Under the pieces are notes generated by a model. It was given only the letters and a program-made list of their open reading frames with translations. It did not search any database and had not been told where the DNA came from. A stretch of 64,000 bases of DNA from Pseudomonadota bacterium (GTDB lineage: Bacteria > Desulfobacterota > Desulfarculia > Desulfarculales > Desulfarculaceae). A program made the position numbers and the translations under genes. Of the stretch, positions 53,372 through 61,544 are shown piece by piece. Every line of letters begins with the position of its first letter. The first letter of the stretch is position 1. The stretch spans positions 43,734 to 107,733 of the forward strand of contig JAHJPG010000078.1 in the NCBI GenBank assembly GCA_018819925.1, given 5' to 3'.

Positions 53372-54823
53372 ATGATTTCTTTTGATGCGAACGCCCCAAA
53401 ACTCGGCACCCAGGACATGGATCAGAGTCCTGACTCGCAGGTATTATCAGACTTGTTGAACATGTTGGAATTGATATTAGACCAAGCCTATTTAGGATTG
53501 GTGTTCGTGGACACCAAAGGGATCATCCGCTTCATGAATAAACAATATGAAGACCTCATAGGCGTGCCCAGGAAAGATACCTATGGCAAACATATAACCG
53601 AGTACTTTCCGGACTCGCGCCTGCCGTTGGTCATTGAGACCAGGAAACCGGAATGGGGGTGGAAATATGACTATAAAGGACGCGGAACCCTAGTGGTTAA
53701 CCGCATTCCCATTATCAAGGACAACAGACTGATTGGGGCGCTGACTCAATGCATTTTTCGCGACATCTCAGAGCTGAAAGACATGGCCAAGAACTTGGAT
53801 ATATTGCAGAAAAGAGTTCGCTCGTACCAAACCCAACTGTCTGACCTGCTCACCCCCAAATATACTTTTAAAGATATCCTGGGGGTCAGCGACGCCCTAG
53901 CTCATGCCAAGGAAATGGCGCAGCTATACGCCGGCACAGAGAGCGCGGTGCTCATCACCGGCGAAACCGGCACAGGCAAGGAATTGTTCGCACACTCCAT
54001 CCACAATGCCAGCAATCGCAAGGATGGGCCCTTTGTGTGCCTTAACTGCGCCTCCATTCCCAACGAATTGCTTGAGTCGGAGTTGTTCGGCTACGCTGCC
54101 GGGGCATTTACCGGGGCCCGCAACAGCGGCAAAACCGGCAAGATTCAAATGGCCAGGGGCGGCACCGTGTTTCTGGATGAGATCGGCGAATTGCCTCTTG
54201 TGGCCCAAGCCAAGCTTCTACGGGTGCTGGAGGACAAGCGGGTTGACAAATTAGGTGCTACAACTCCGGAAGACGTTGATTTCAGACTGATTGCGGCTAC
54301 CAATCAGGATATCAAGTCCATCGCCGACGAGGGCAGTTTCAGGAAGGATTTGTATTTCAGACTATCAGCCTTGAACTTGCATCTGCCGCCGCTACGCGAA
54401 AGAAAAGAAGACATCCTGGTTCTGCTGAACGACTTCGCGGGCAATAATTTACGCCGCTCCGTACAAATAACCGACACGGCGCTGGCCGCCCTAAAGACTT
54501 ATTCCTGGCCCGGAAATATTCGCGAACTCAAGAATGTGGTGGAACTTGCGTGTTGCCTTATTCGGAATCATGATGTGATTGACATCGACAATCTGCCGGC
54601 ACATATCGTCGAGTTTCGCGCGTCCAGTGGCGAGCAATCCCAACATTTCAGCTCGGATGAAGCTCGGTTTAACCTCAAAAGCAAAATCAATGAGGACGAA
54701 CTTTTTCTAATAAAAAAGGCATTGGCGGAATGCAAAGGCAACAAGAGCGCGGCGGCCAGTAAATTGGGAATATCGCGCTCATCTCTTTACAACAAAATGA
54801 CCAGATACTCCATCTCCGCCTGA
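53372..54823 (+). CDS. PAS-containing sigma-54-dependent transcriptional activator
   Basis: A 483-residue activator with a PAS domain (about residues 35-140, GLVFVDTKGIIRFMNKQYE) in place of a receiver. The AAA+ domain has Walker A GETGTGKE, GAFTGA and GGTVFLDEIGE; a Fis-type helix ends the protein (SAAASKLGISRSSLYNKM). The ATG at 53372 has an AGGTGA stretch 9 bases upstream. Its likely target is the sigma-54 promoter at 61379-61394. The PAS ligand, perhaps a pathway substrate or redox signal, is unknown. It is transcribed convergently with the dehydratase operon. Confidence 0.9.
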   Translation: MISFDANAPKLGTQDMDQSPDSQVLSDLLNMLELILDQAYLGLVFVDTKGIIRFMNKQYEDLIGVPRKDTYGKHITEYFPDSRLPLVIETRKPEWGWKYDYKGRGTLVVNRIPIIKDNRLIGALTQCIFRDISELKDMAKNLDILQKRVRSYQTQLSDLLTPKYTFKDILGVSDALAHAKEMAQLYAGTESAVLITGETGTGKELFAHSIHNASNRKDGPFVCLNCASIPNELLESELFGYAAGAFTGARNSGKTGKIQMARGGTVFLDEIGELPLVAQAKLLRVLEDKRVDKLGATTPEDVDFRLIAATNQDIKSIADEGSFRKDLYFRLSALNLHLPPLRERKEDILVLLNDFAGNNLRRSVQITDTALAALKTYSWPGNIRELKNVVELACCLIRNHDVIDIDNLPAHIVEFRASSGEQSQHFSSDEARFNLKSKINEDELFLIKKALAECKGNKSAAASKLGISRSSLYNKMTRYSISA

Positions 54824-54941
54824 TAGCCCGCTGGGCCCGGCCAAACAATTCCGCCGCGCTCACCAGTTGTCCCGGCCAGCGGCGTTGCCCCATCCAGATT
54901 GTCGCTTGATGTTTATTAGAGGATGCCGGGCAAATCAAGGA

Positions 54942-55766
54942 TTAGGTTGCTTCGTCCCCAAGCACCAACGTCCTGGTCAATTGTTCCAGCAGCTCGGTGA
55001 GCTTGACATAACTGGCCGATGCAGAGGGCAAATGGTCGATACTCAGGCCATTCAGATCAATTTCGGAAATATGTTCGTCTTCAGGGATGGTCGCCAGGAG
55101 CTTGAGCCCCGTCTGACTTTTGGCTCTGCAGACAAAAGAATCAACACCCTTGTACCTATTTATGATCAAACCAGCCATCTCCGGGAGCACCACCTCGGCA
55201 TTCTGTTGGCCGACGACTTTCGCCAAATGGCTCGCCGTCTTCAGGCCCCTGGCCGACATGTCCGAGATGATCAGCAAAAGGTTTACCTGGTGCAGGACCC
55301 GCCGCCTGACCTGTTCCAGGCCGGCCTCGCAGTCGATCACCATGGCATCATAATCCTTGGCGATGGACCCTATGCCGTATTTCAGCAGGGTGTTGATTCC
55401 GCAAAAGCAGCCCTCCCCTTCATCCGCGCCCATGATCAGCAGGTCGCTCTGCTCATCCAGATTGATCAGGGTGTCCCGGATCATAATCTCCTTGACCTGG
55501 GCAGACTCCAATTCCCTTTTTACCTTGGGGTTGTTAAGGACTTGGTCTCGGAAAGCGCCTATGGTCTTGCTGGTGTCGGCGGCGAACATATAGGCAAGGC
55601 CCATGGCCGGATCCCCATCCACCAACAACACCCTATGGCCCTGCTCCTTAAGGCGGCGTACTATCATGGCGGCAATTACGGTTTTGCCCACGCCTCCCTT
55701 GCCGGTAACGGCCAGCCGGAAACGGCATCGGGGCAAAAGATCGTCTGATCCGTGGGATGGGTTCAT
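54942..55766 (-). CDS. CooC-like P-loop ATPase
   Basis: A 274-residue MinD/CooC-type ATPase. The deviant Walker A is VTGKGGVGKT (residues 21-29), followed by DGDPAMGLAYMF, and a CxC motif at C120 and C122 (EGEGCFCG), like the Ni/Zn-binding pair of CooC dimers. CooC loads nickel into CO dehydrogenase, but no such enzyme is here. It follows the dehydratase activator by 25 bases as the last gene of the operon. It may handle a metal or cluster for the dehydratase or help couple ATP to it. The start at 55766 follows GGCAGGATG. Confidence 0.75.
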   Translation of the reverse strand: MNPSHGSDDLLPRCRFRLAVTGKGGVGKTVIAAMIVRRLKEQGHRVLLVDGDPAMGLAYMFAADTSKTIGAFRDQVLNNPKVKRELESAQVKEIMIRDTLINLDEQSDLLIMGADEGEGCFCGINTLLKYGIGSIAKDYDAMVIDCEAGLEQVRRRVLHQVNLLLIISDMSARGLKTASHLAKVVGQQNAEVVLPEMAGLIINRYKGVDSFVCRAKSQTGLKLLATIPEDEHISEIDLNGLSIDHLPSASASYVKLTELLEQLTRTLVLGDEAT

Positions 55767-55791
55767 TTCATCATCCTGCCGGCAAGCCGTC

Positions 55792-56589
55792 TCACTGCCG
55801 GTGGCCCTGTAGATATTCCATGGCCATGACGGCCGCGCCAAGGGCGCCTGTGATCAGCGGGTCGCCGGCCAACTCCCATATCTTGACTCCCAGCCGGCGT
55901 TCCAGCTTCTGCCTCACCCCGGTGTTTCTGGCAACCCCGCCGGACATGTACACCTTCTCACGCAAGCCGACCCTGCCCACCAGGGTCGCCACCCTGGCTG
56001 CCACCGCATCGCAGATGCCCGCTATGATCTCATCCAAATCATGCTCTTGGCCGATGAGGCATACCACCTCGCTTTCAGCGAACACGGTGCATTGACTGGA
56101 GATGGCCAGGCAACGTTTTGCCCGAAGCGCCGCCTCGCCGAACTGCTCTATGGGTATTTCAAAAACCTTGGCCATGACTTCCAAGAAGCGCCCCGTGCCT
56201 GCCGCGCACTTGTCGTTCATGGAAAACTCCATGACCCTGCCGCTACCATCGGAACCCAAAGAAATGACCTTGGAGTCTTGACCGCCCACATCGATCAACG
56301 TGGCCACGTCATTGTTGAAAAAGGCGGCCCCCTTGGCGTGGCAGGTTATCTCCGAAACCGCCTTTTGGGCATTGGGCACCTTCACCCGGCCATATCCCGT
56401 CCCCACCAAATAGTCGATATCGGCCTGGGTGACGCCGGCCTGGCCGGCGGCCAGGTCCAGAACCTCGCTGGCGGTGACCACCGGGACGGGACGGGCTGGT
56501 ATGACCGCGCTGCTAACGATTTTTTCGCCGTCGAACAAAACAGCCTTGCCCGAGACCGACCCCACGTCGCATCCTGCCACTAAGGCCAT
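55792..56589 (-). CDS. hgdC: 2-hydroxyacyl-CoA dehydratase activator (HgdC/BadF family ATPase)
   Basis: A 265-residue ATPase of the BadF/BadG/BcrA/BcrD family. The phosphate motif is GCDVGSVSGKAVLFD. Cysteines C128 (NDKCAAGTG) and C167 (AISSQCTVF) match the pair that holds the bridging [4Fe-4S] cluster in HgdC homodimers. It injects one low-potential electron, driven by ATP, into the dehydratase. It lies 94 bases after the B-type subunit and precedes the CooC-like gene. Confidence 0.92.
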   Translation of the reverse strand: MALVAGCDVGSVSGKAVLFDGEKIVSSAVIPARPVPVVTASEVLDLAAGQAGVTQADIDYLVGTGYGRVKVPNAQKAVSEITCHAKGAAFFNNDVATLIDVGGQDSKVISLGSDGSGRVMEFSMNDKCAAGTGRFLEVMAKVFEIPIEQFGEAALRAKRCLAISSQCTVFAESEVVCLIGQEHDLDEIIAGICDAVAARVATLVGRVGLREKVYMSGGVARNTGVRQKLERRLGVKIWELAGDPLITGALGAAVMAMEYLQGHRQ

Positions 56590-56683
56590 ATGGTTATAAT
56601 GTCCCTTCTAAGTTGTTGGGCCGTGCGGGCAGAATCAGGCTCTTTGGATTGCCCTTAGCCCGCCGCGCACCTTGCCCGTTTTC

Positions 56684-58009
56684 TCAGCGTGCCATTTTTC
56701 TATCGGTCAACATTTCCAGGAAGGGATCCAGGCGTGAGGCCATTTGGTCCGAAGATACGACGCGAGGGTCCAACTGATCCACCATCATCATTAGCATGGG
56801 TATCCCCTGGTCCGCCAGCTTCTCCTTGGTGATCTGAGCCGAAGACCAGTTGGCCTGGCACTGCCAGTGTCCGGCGAAGATGGCGCCGTCGGCCTTAAAC
56901 TCCTGGCACCATTTTATGTTGTCGTTGACAAAGGTATTGAGTGAACCGCGGCCCTGGCGTCCCATGGAGTGATTATTGTTGCGCAGAGCCAAAAGGCGCA
57001 ATAACTCATCATAGGAAGCCGTGCTGTAATCCAGGTCGGGCGGCGGTTGATAAAAGGGTTCGGCTGAATGGTAGGCCACCGCTATGGCGCCGTGTTCTTC
57101 TTCCATCCAGTCGTAGACGCTGTAATCAAATACCGGCCAGGACATGGTCCAAACCACCCTCAGTTTTTCCTCGCGGAAGCCGCCGATGCCCTTGGCCACC
57201 CGCTCCTTGGCGTCGGCCAGGTGCTTTTCCAGCCACTTGACCAGTCGTTCGGTGCCGGTGAGCGCGTAAAACGCCACGCTGGTAACCCGCAGGATGGCGC
57301 TGGTGGGGATGGGGCAAGGCGATACTTTCTTGAGTTCGTTGATCTCATAGATGAGCTCATAGGCCCGGGCCGAGTTTTTCATGACCTCCCGGAAGCGGTC
57401 CAGGTCCAGCTTATTGCCGGTCATGCGCTCCATGTAGCTGAAGCCTTCGCGAAGCTGGTCGGCGCAAAACTGGACCGCCTCTTCATCGTCGGTGTAGGGG
57501 TTGTCCAGGATGAACATCTCGGTGTCGGGAAAGGTCTCGGCCAAGACGGTGCCCTGGGCCACGCTGTTGTCACAGGGCTGGTTGCAGTGCAGGATGGCCT
57601 TGGGCTGGGGCAGGCGTTTGTACATCAAGGGGGCCAGCACCCCGCCCAAAAAGCCGCACCAGTGGTCGGGCATGCCCAGGTCGCGCCCCTCATCCACCAG
57701 GGCGCAAAGATATTCGGTTGGCAGGATGAAGGTCAGCGCCTCGGGCACAAAGGACACGCAGTCCATGGCGTAGATCATTTCCGGCGCGAAGGTGAAGTGC
57801 CGGTACACCACCTTGTCGGGATTTGCCTGGCAAAATTTCAGTTCCTCGATGGCCTGCAGCAAGGGGTCGAAGATCCACTGCACCTGCTCGGGCCGGCTCT
57901 TTATGTCCCCGCCCACCAGTTCGTCGATCAAATCGATGAGATCGACGGTGGTATCGATTTTCTTGGAAAAATCATAAGTCTTGAACTGGAATCCTTTATA
58001 CGAAGACAT
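56684..58009 (-). CDS. 2-hydroxyacyl-CoA dehydratase / benzoyl-CoA reductase-like subunit (B-type)
   Basis: A 441-residue subunit of the HgdB/BcrBC superfamily. The segments FAPEMIYAMDCVSFVPEAL, HCNQPCDNSVAQG, GHWQCQANWSSAQITKE and IPMLMMMVDQLDPRV resemble the family. Cysteines near residues 75, 160 and 385 could bind a [4Fe-4S] cluster. Together with the upstream subunit it would form the dehydratase (or reductase) heterodimer. The family covers 2-hydroxyglutaryl-, lactoyl- and phenyllactyl-CoA dehydratases and ring reductases, so the substrate remains unknown. Confidence 0.85.
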   Translation of the reverse strand: MSSYKGFQFKTYDFSKKIDTTVDLIDLIDELVGGDIKSRPEQVQWIFDPLLQAIEELKFCQANPDKVVYRHFTFAPEMIYAMDCVSFVPEALTFILPTEYLCALVDEGRDLGMPDHWCGFLGGVLAPLMYKRLPQPKAILHCNQPCDNSVAQGTVLAETFPDTEMFILDNPYTDDEEAVQFCADQLREGFSYMERMTGNKLDLDRFREVMKNSARAYELIYEINELKKVSPCPIPTSAILRVTSVAFYALTGTERLVKWLEKHLADAKERVAKGIGGFREEKLRVVWTMSWPVFDYSVYDWMEEEHGAIAVAYHSAEPFYQPPPDLDYSTASYDELLRLLALRNNNHSMGRQGRGSLNTFVNDNIKWCQEFKADGAIFAGHWQCQANWSSAQITKEKLADQGIPMLMMMVDQLDPRVVSSDQMASRLDPFLEMLTDRKMAR

Positions 58010-58040
58010 GGAGTTGCTCCTTTGGGAGAATCAAAAGGTA

Positions 58041-59171
58041 TTACCCCCTGATTTGCTCGACAAACGCTTCCATGCGTGTGCGGACGCGTCCTTCATCCTG
58101 GCCAATGTAGTCCAACACTAGGGTGGAACTGAGCGGTATGTCCATCTGCCCTTTTCTCTGGTTCAGGAATACGTTTTCGATTCCGTGCAGGTCGCAAAAC
58201 TGCAAACGGGTATGCACGATTCCGTCCACGTTGTACTCCTTGGCCAACTGTTCAATCTCGCCAAAGCGTTCGCTGAAGGAGGCGAACATGCGCGGACAAC
58301 TCATGCGGCCCAGGTAGGAACGCGCAATGGATTCCATCTGCTGGTCGGGATCGTATTGCAAAGGATCCATGAACGATCTGGCGCCAAAGCAGCAATTGTC
58401 AATGACCACCACGCCACCTGAATCCTCGATGGCCTGATGCACCAGGGTATCGTCGCCAACCCAACCGGCGATCATGATGCGCACCTTCTTGTCCGCCGAT
58501 GGCGGCATCTGTGCCAATTCCTCCAAAAGTTCGCGCAGCAGGCGGTTGAGTTCCTGGGGGGGAATGCTCACCGATGCGTTGACGATGTGGTGGCGCTGGG
58601 TTCCGGTTATGGGCGGATTGTCCCGCTTGAACAGTTCCTGCACCTTCTTGAGCAGGCCTCGGTTTTCATTATAAAGGGCCACGGATTCGTGCAGATCCTC
58701 GCTGTTTATTTCAGCCCCGAAAAACTTATCCAGAATGGTTTTGAATTTATTAAGTTCATCCACGTACTTTTGCACGGATGCCTTTTTCTGGGTCCGGGGA
58801 ACATACACGAAGTGATGAAAGGGGGGACTAAGCCGCTCGACCCAAAGCTCAAAAGCACGGCGGCTGTGGTCGCACCCGTTCATGCCGATGATGCCGTCGA
58901 GATAATCGTAAGTGCCGTTGTGAGCCAACTCCAGCACCGCCCGCGGGAAAGAGCAATTGCACACCGGGGACATGTCGTGGTCGGCCTTGTCCGTGCCCGT
59001 GGCGCCGCAGCCACGGACACGGTAGGGAAGCGCGCCGGCGGCGTATATGATCTCTGGCGGTATGTATGAGCACCAGTAGCCGAGGACTTTGTCCCCCGCC
59101 CTTTTCCACTCCCCGACAGTGGCGTTGGGGTTGCCCTCCCCGTAATTGATCAGTGTTTGCAAAGCACCCAT
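58041..59171 (-). CDS. 2-hydroxyacyl-CoA dehydratase-like subunit (A-type)
   Basis: A 376-residue subunit of the same superfamily. Motifs include GYWCSYIPPEIIYAAGALPY, NGCDHSRRAFE, and a C-terminal HTRLQFCDLHG followed by the typical end RVRTRMEAFVEQIRG. Candidate cluster cysteines are in WCSYIPPE, NGCDH and QFCDL. It starts directly after the stop of the small protein upstream (TAA-ATG), with GGGAGG in the overlap, and is 31 bases before the B-type subunit. It is the more HgdA-like of the two chains. Confidence 0.87.
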   Translation of the reverse strand: MGALQTLINYGEGNPNATVGEWKRAGDKVLGYWCSYIPPEIIYAAGALPYRVRGCGATGTDKADHDMSPVCNCSFPRAVLELAHNGTYDYLDGIIGMNGCDHSRRAFELWVERLSPPFHHFVYVPRTQKKASVQKYVDELNKFKTILDKFFGAEINSEDLHESVALYNENRGLLKKVQELFKRDNPPITGTQRHHIVNASVSIPPQELNRLLRELLEELAQMPPSADKKVRIMIAGWVGDDTLVHQAIEDSGGVVVIDNCCFGARSFMDPLQYDPDQQMESIARSYLGRMSCPRMFASFSERFGEIEQLAKEYNVDGIVHTRLQFCDLHGIENVFLNQRKGQMDIPLSSTLVLDYIGQDEGRVRTRMEAFVEQIRG

Positions 59172-59381
59172 TTAAAGCCTCCCAGTATCAAGTGCGCCCG
59201 CAGCCGACCGAAGGGGTTTTAGTTGCGTCAATACAGTTTTGTGGAGCCGATGCACAAATCGGTCAAAGATGTTTTGGTCTTCTTTAGCCGTGTTTTCAGT
59301 TCCCAGGATGTCCAGTATAGTTTGCCCGAATACAGTCATTATTTCGGCCTGCTCCAATATTGTAGCGTAGCCTTTTATCAC
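59172..59381 (-). CDS. Candidate 69-residue protein between aconitase X and the dehydratase
   Basis: An open frame that exactly fills the 206-base gap. A GTG at 59381 overlaps the aconitase X stop (GTGA), and its TAA at 59174-59172 is followed at once by the dehydratase ATG, with GGGAGG inside its last codons. It would give VIKGYATILEQAEIMTVFGQ, then a charged, helix-prone middle with Asp, Phe, Arg and His residues. It has no Cys, signal peptide or membrane segment. I recognise no family. It could be an unannotated subunit or only a spacer; a longer in-frame TTG start at 59384 also exists. Confidence 0.5.
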   Translation of the reverse strand: MIKGYATILEQAEIMTVFGQTILDILGTENTAKEDQNIFDRFVHRLHKTVLTQLKPLRSAAGALDTGRL

Positions 59382-60700
59382 CAACGGGTAGATTCAAACT
59401 TGCCGGTAACGGCTGCATTAATAAGATCAGGCATTGCACCAAATATCCAGCCTTGCCCCTGTCCCCCGAAAAGTTTGACTCCCTTGAAGCTGTTGGTGGC
59501 TATATTGAGATCGTTGCCCCAGTCGCGGATAGGAAGGAGGCCAAAACAGGTAGAGTGATATATTTTCCCGCCGGCCTTTTCAATGATATCAGCCTCACCG
59601 TGGTGATGAGCCATGTAATACGTAGGAGTGTCCGTCTGCACCCAAAAATAAACATTGTCGTTAACTTTTTTTCCTTCTATCATGCTGGCGATTTGCCGAA
59701 TCTCGTAATAGGTGAGGTGAGGGCATCCAACGTGCACGATGTCTACCTTGTCTGATTTGGCCGAACAAAGAGTTTGGTAGACGTGTTTTATGTCGTCCAG
59801 GCTTAGGATAATTCTCTCAACATTCTTGGGGATTTTGCCGCCAAAAGCGGCCTCCAAGGTGGGGGATTCGGGGCTAATGCCAATGAGGTGCATTATAGGA
59901 TCGTTCATCCCGGGGGAGGCGCAGCCGGTAAGCAGCTTGGCTCCCTCATTGCTCATAGGCTTGGGAATATTGACAATGGCAGGGACCTGATCCTTGCATT
60001 TCATTGCTATGGCCGCTCCCAGAGCTGCCCAGTCCGCCGAGTAAATCAAATTTTCCTTTACGTCATCTTCGAGTTCAAAAATAATTTTTGGGACCCTATT
60101 TTCATCCAACATGGTGCCATATTTTGGATGCACTCCGGTTATTGCCGCGTAGAGCAAGGTCACCGTATTTTCCCGGTTTGCCCTGGCCCCCAAAATGGAG
60201 TTGATGTAAGCAGCATAGCTGGATTCTACCGAGACTACATATTCGTCCTTTTTGGGGATAACCGTATTGAAGTGCGGGGTACACGATTGCGGCAGCACCC
60301 AACCCATTTTCTTGCATTCATTGTACCCTTTTACAAAGCCTTCATAAATCGCTTGTGGCAACTTAAAATATTTATGGTTCCAGGGGTAACCTTCCTCTTC
60401 GTACTTATCCATTTGCATGATATGCGGGTCTGTAGAGCATATACAATTTGGATTGTCTGTCACCTTTGCGCCCATATTAATGAATTCCTCGGTCAGCGGG
60501 CTGTTTCCCAACTCATATTTGTAATAATCGGGAGTCGAGCGCGGCATCAACATGCAAGTGCCAAAGTGTACGTTGGATAGCTCTGCCATTTCCTCGGCTT
60601 CGACGGCCACGCCAAAGTCCACCATTCTCTCCATGGCAATACTTTTGGGTTGGCCGTGAACGCCATCCAGCATTTCCTTTTGGTAATCCGTCAACTTCAT
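59378..60700 (-). CDS. Aconitase X large (catalytic) subunit, DUF521-type
   Basis: A 440-residue protein of the aconitase X catalytic family. It opens MKLTDYQKEMLDGVHGQ, like other members, and shows SYAAYINSILGARANRE, VHVGCPHLTYYEIRQIASM (cysteine in GCPH) and IYHSTCFGLLP (cysteine in HSTC), which match cluster and active-site cysteines. Known relatives dehydrate cis-3-hydroxy-L-proline or mevalonate 5-phosphate. The start at 60700 follows GGAGGGG. It lies 49 bases after the small subunit. A broken paralog is present at 52912. The base composition is more AT-rich than the left part of the window. Confidence 0.85.
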   Translation of the reverse strand: MKLTDYQKEMLDGVHGQPKSIAMERMVDFGVAVEAEEMAELSNVHFGTCMLMPRSTPDYYKYELGNSPLTEEFINMGAKVTDNPNCICSTDPHIMQMDKYEEEGYPWNHKYFKLPQAIYEGFVKGYNECKKMGWVLPQSCTPHFNTVIPKKDEYVVSVESSYAAYINSILGARANRENTVTLLYAAITGVHPKYGTMLDENRVPKIIFELEDDVKENLIYSADWAALGAAIAMKCKDQVPAIVNIPKPMSNEGAKLLTGCASPGMNDPIMHLIGISPESPTLEAAFGGKIPKNVERIILSLDDIKHVYQTLCSAKSDKVDIVHVGCPHLTYYEIRQIASMIEGKKVNDNVYFWVQTDTPTYYMAHHHGEADIIEKAGGKIYHSTCFGLLPIRDWGNDLNIATNSFKGVKLFGGQGQGWIFGAMPDLINAAVTGKFESTRW

Positions 60701-60749
60701 CTGGGCCCCTCCGCGAAATAAAGGCATTACAGCCTAATTGTAATGGGTG

Positions 60750-61187
60750 TCACGCCTTGGGTGTGATGGTGACGATGGCGGGCTTACCGACCTCGTCTGC
60801 CTGAATTTCCACCCAATCCCCTGTCCGGATCTCCGAGATGGGATCGCCGCTGAGACTGTCAATCGCAGGTATTTCAGCCGCGATGGCCCCGCCGATGTCG
60901 ATTGGGTGAACCTTTCGACAAATGATAGCCTTGGGCCCGACTTGAGATTGTTTGACTTTAAAATAGAGACCCATGGACCCCGTAGTAGATCCGCTTATCG
61001 TGGGGTAAATTACAATTTTATCCTTGGTGCTTTGTCCGCTGAGTTCGTGACCGAAAATACTAATGACGCCTGTTTCGTTTGGTATGGTGAACGGCGCCCA
61101 ACTGAGGGGCTGTGCGCTTACCAAAGCTTCTCCCGCCGTGCGGCCCTTGGCTCTCGCAACACCCTCTAAAATTATTTGTTTGGACAT
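60750..61187 (-). CDS. Aconitase X small (swivel) subunit, DUF126-type
   Basis: A 145-residue protein of the DUF126 class, which complements the large aconitase X chain. The motif ISGSTTGSMGLYF corresponds to the conserved serine-rich loop, and HELSGQSTKDKIVIYPTISG precedes it. The ATG at 61187 follows GAAGGAGAAAGAC. It is the first gene after the sigma-54 promoter at 61379-61394 and is followed by the large subunit 49 bases later. Confidence 0.85.
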   Translation of the reverse strand: MSKQIILEGVARAKGRTAGEALVSAQPLSWAPFTIPNETGVISIFGHELSGQSTKDKIVIYPTISGSTTGSMGLYFKVKQSQVGPKAIICRKVHPIDIGGAIAAEIPAIDSLSGDPISEIRTGDWVEIQADEVGKPAIVTITPKA

Positions 61188-61378
61188 GTCTTTCTCCTTC
61201 TATTACGGTTTGAGCCAGCAAAAGAATGCGATTAAATAGAAATTGAATGCATGCATTGCTTACTTGCCATTGTTTTAAAAGTACGCTATTTTCAGTTATC
61301 AACTATCAATGGTCCATCAAAGCTACGCCATTGTAAAATTAGGCATCGACCCCTGCAGTATGGTTTAAGATATATTAA

Positions 61379-61394
61379 AGCAAATTACATGCCA
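61379..61394 (-). promoter_or_regulatory. Sigma-54 (-24/-12) promoter of the aconitase X-dehydratase operon
   Basis: On the minus strand TGGCATGTAATTTGCT has GG and GC exactly 10 bases apart and differs from TGGCACG-N4-TTGCW at one position. It lies 191 bases before the small-subunit ATG. A PAS/sigma-54 activator gene of the same locus is the likely regulator. Confidence 0.75.
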
Positions 61395-61434
61395 TTTTTT
61401 TTATTGGGATTACAATATGTTACCAAAACGTCCC

Positions 61435-61449
61435 GTACATTATTAGTAC
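61435..61449. promoter_or_regulatory. Palindromic candidate activator site upstream of the sigma-54 promoter
   Basis: GTAC-N7-GTAC (61435-61438 and 61446-61449), about 50 bases upstream of the sigma-54 element on the minus strand. Enhancer-type binding sites are usually palindromic and upstream, but the identity of this one is conjecture. Confidence 0.3.
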
Positions 61450-61544
61450 AGGTTGCCTTTTTTGTGGACAATATGTTTTTCAAGCATTTTTTATTTTAAA
61501 TCAGTATGCTTGAACGTTGTCCGGCTTGAATTGGCCATTTAGAG

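Larger units (their letters stand above)
61188..61544. other. Control region of the aconitase X-dehydratase operon
   Basis: About 360 AT-rich bases between the hydroxyacyl-CoA dehydrogenase gene and the aconitase X genes, with a sigma-54 promoter near 61379-61394 and a palindromic upstream element at 61435-61449. No gene is supported in it. Confidence 0.6.

Noticed and set aside
54942..55766. Assignment of the CooC-like gene as a true CO dehydrogenase maturation factor
   Set aside because: No CO dehydrogenase or related gene is present, and the gene is the last of a dehydratase operon.
61230..61265. Second sigma-54-like word (TGGCAAGTAAGCAATGC) nearer the aconitase X start
   Set aside because: GG and GC are 12 bases apart, which RpoN does not accept; the 61379-61394 site has the right spacing.
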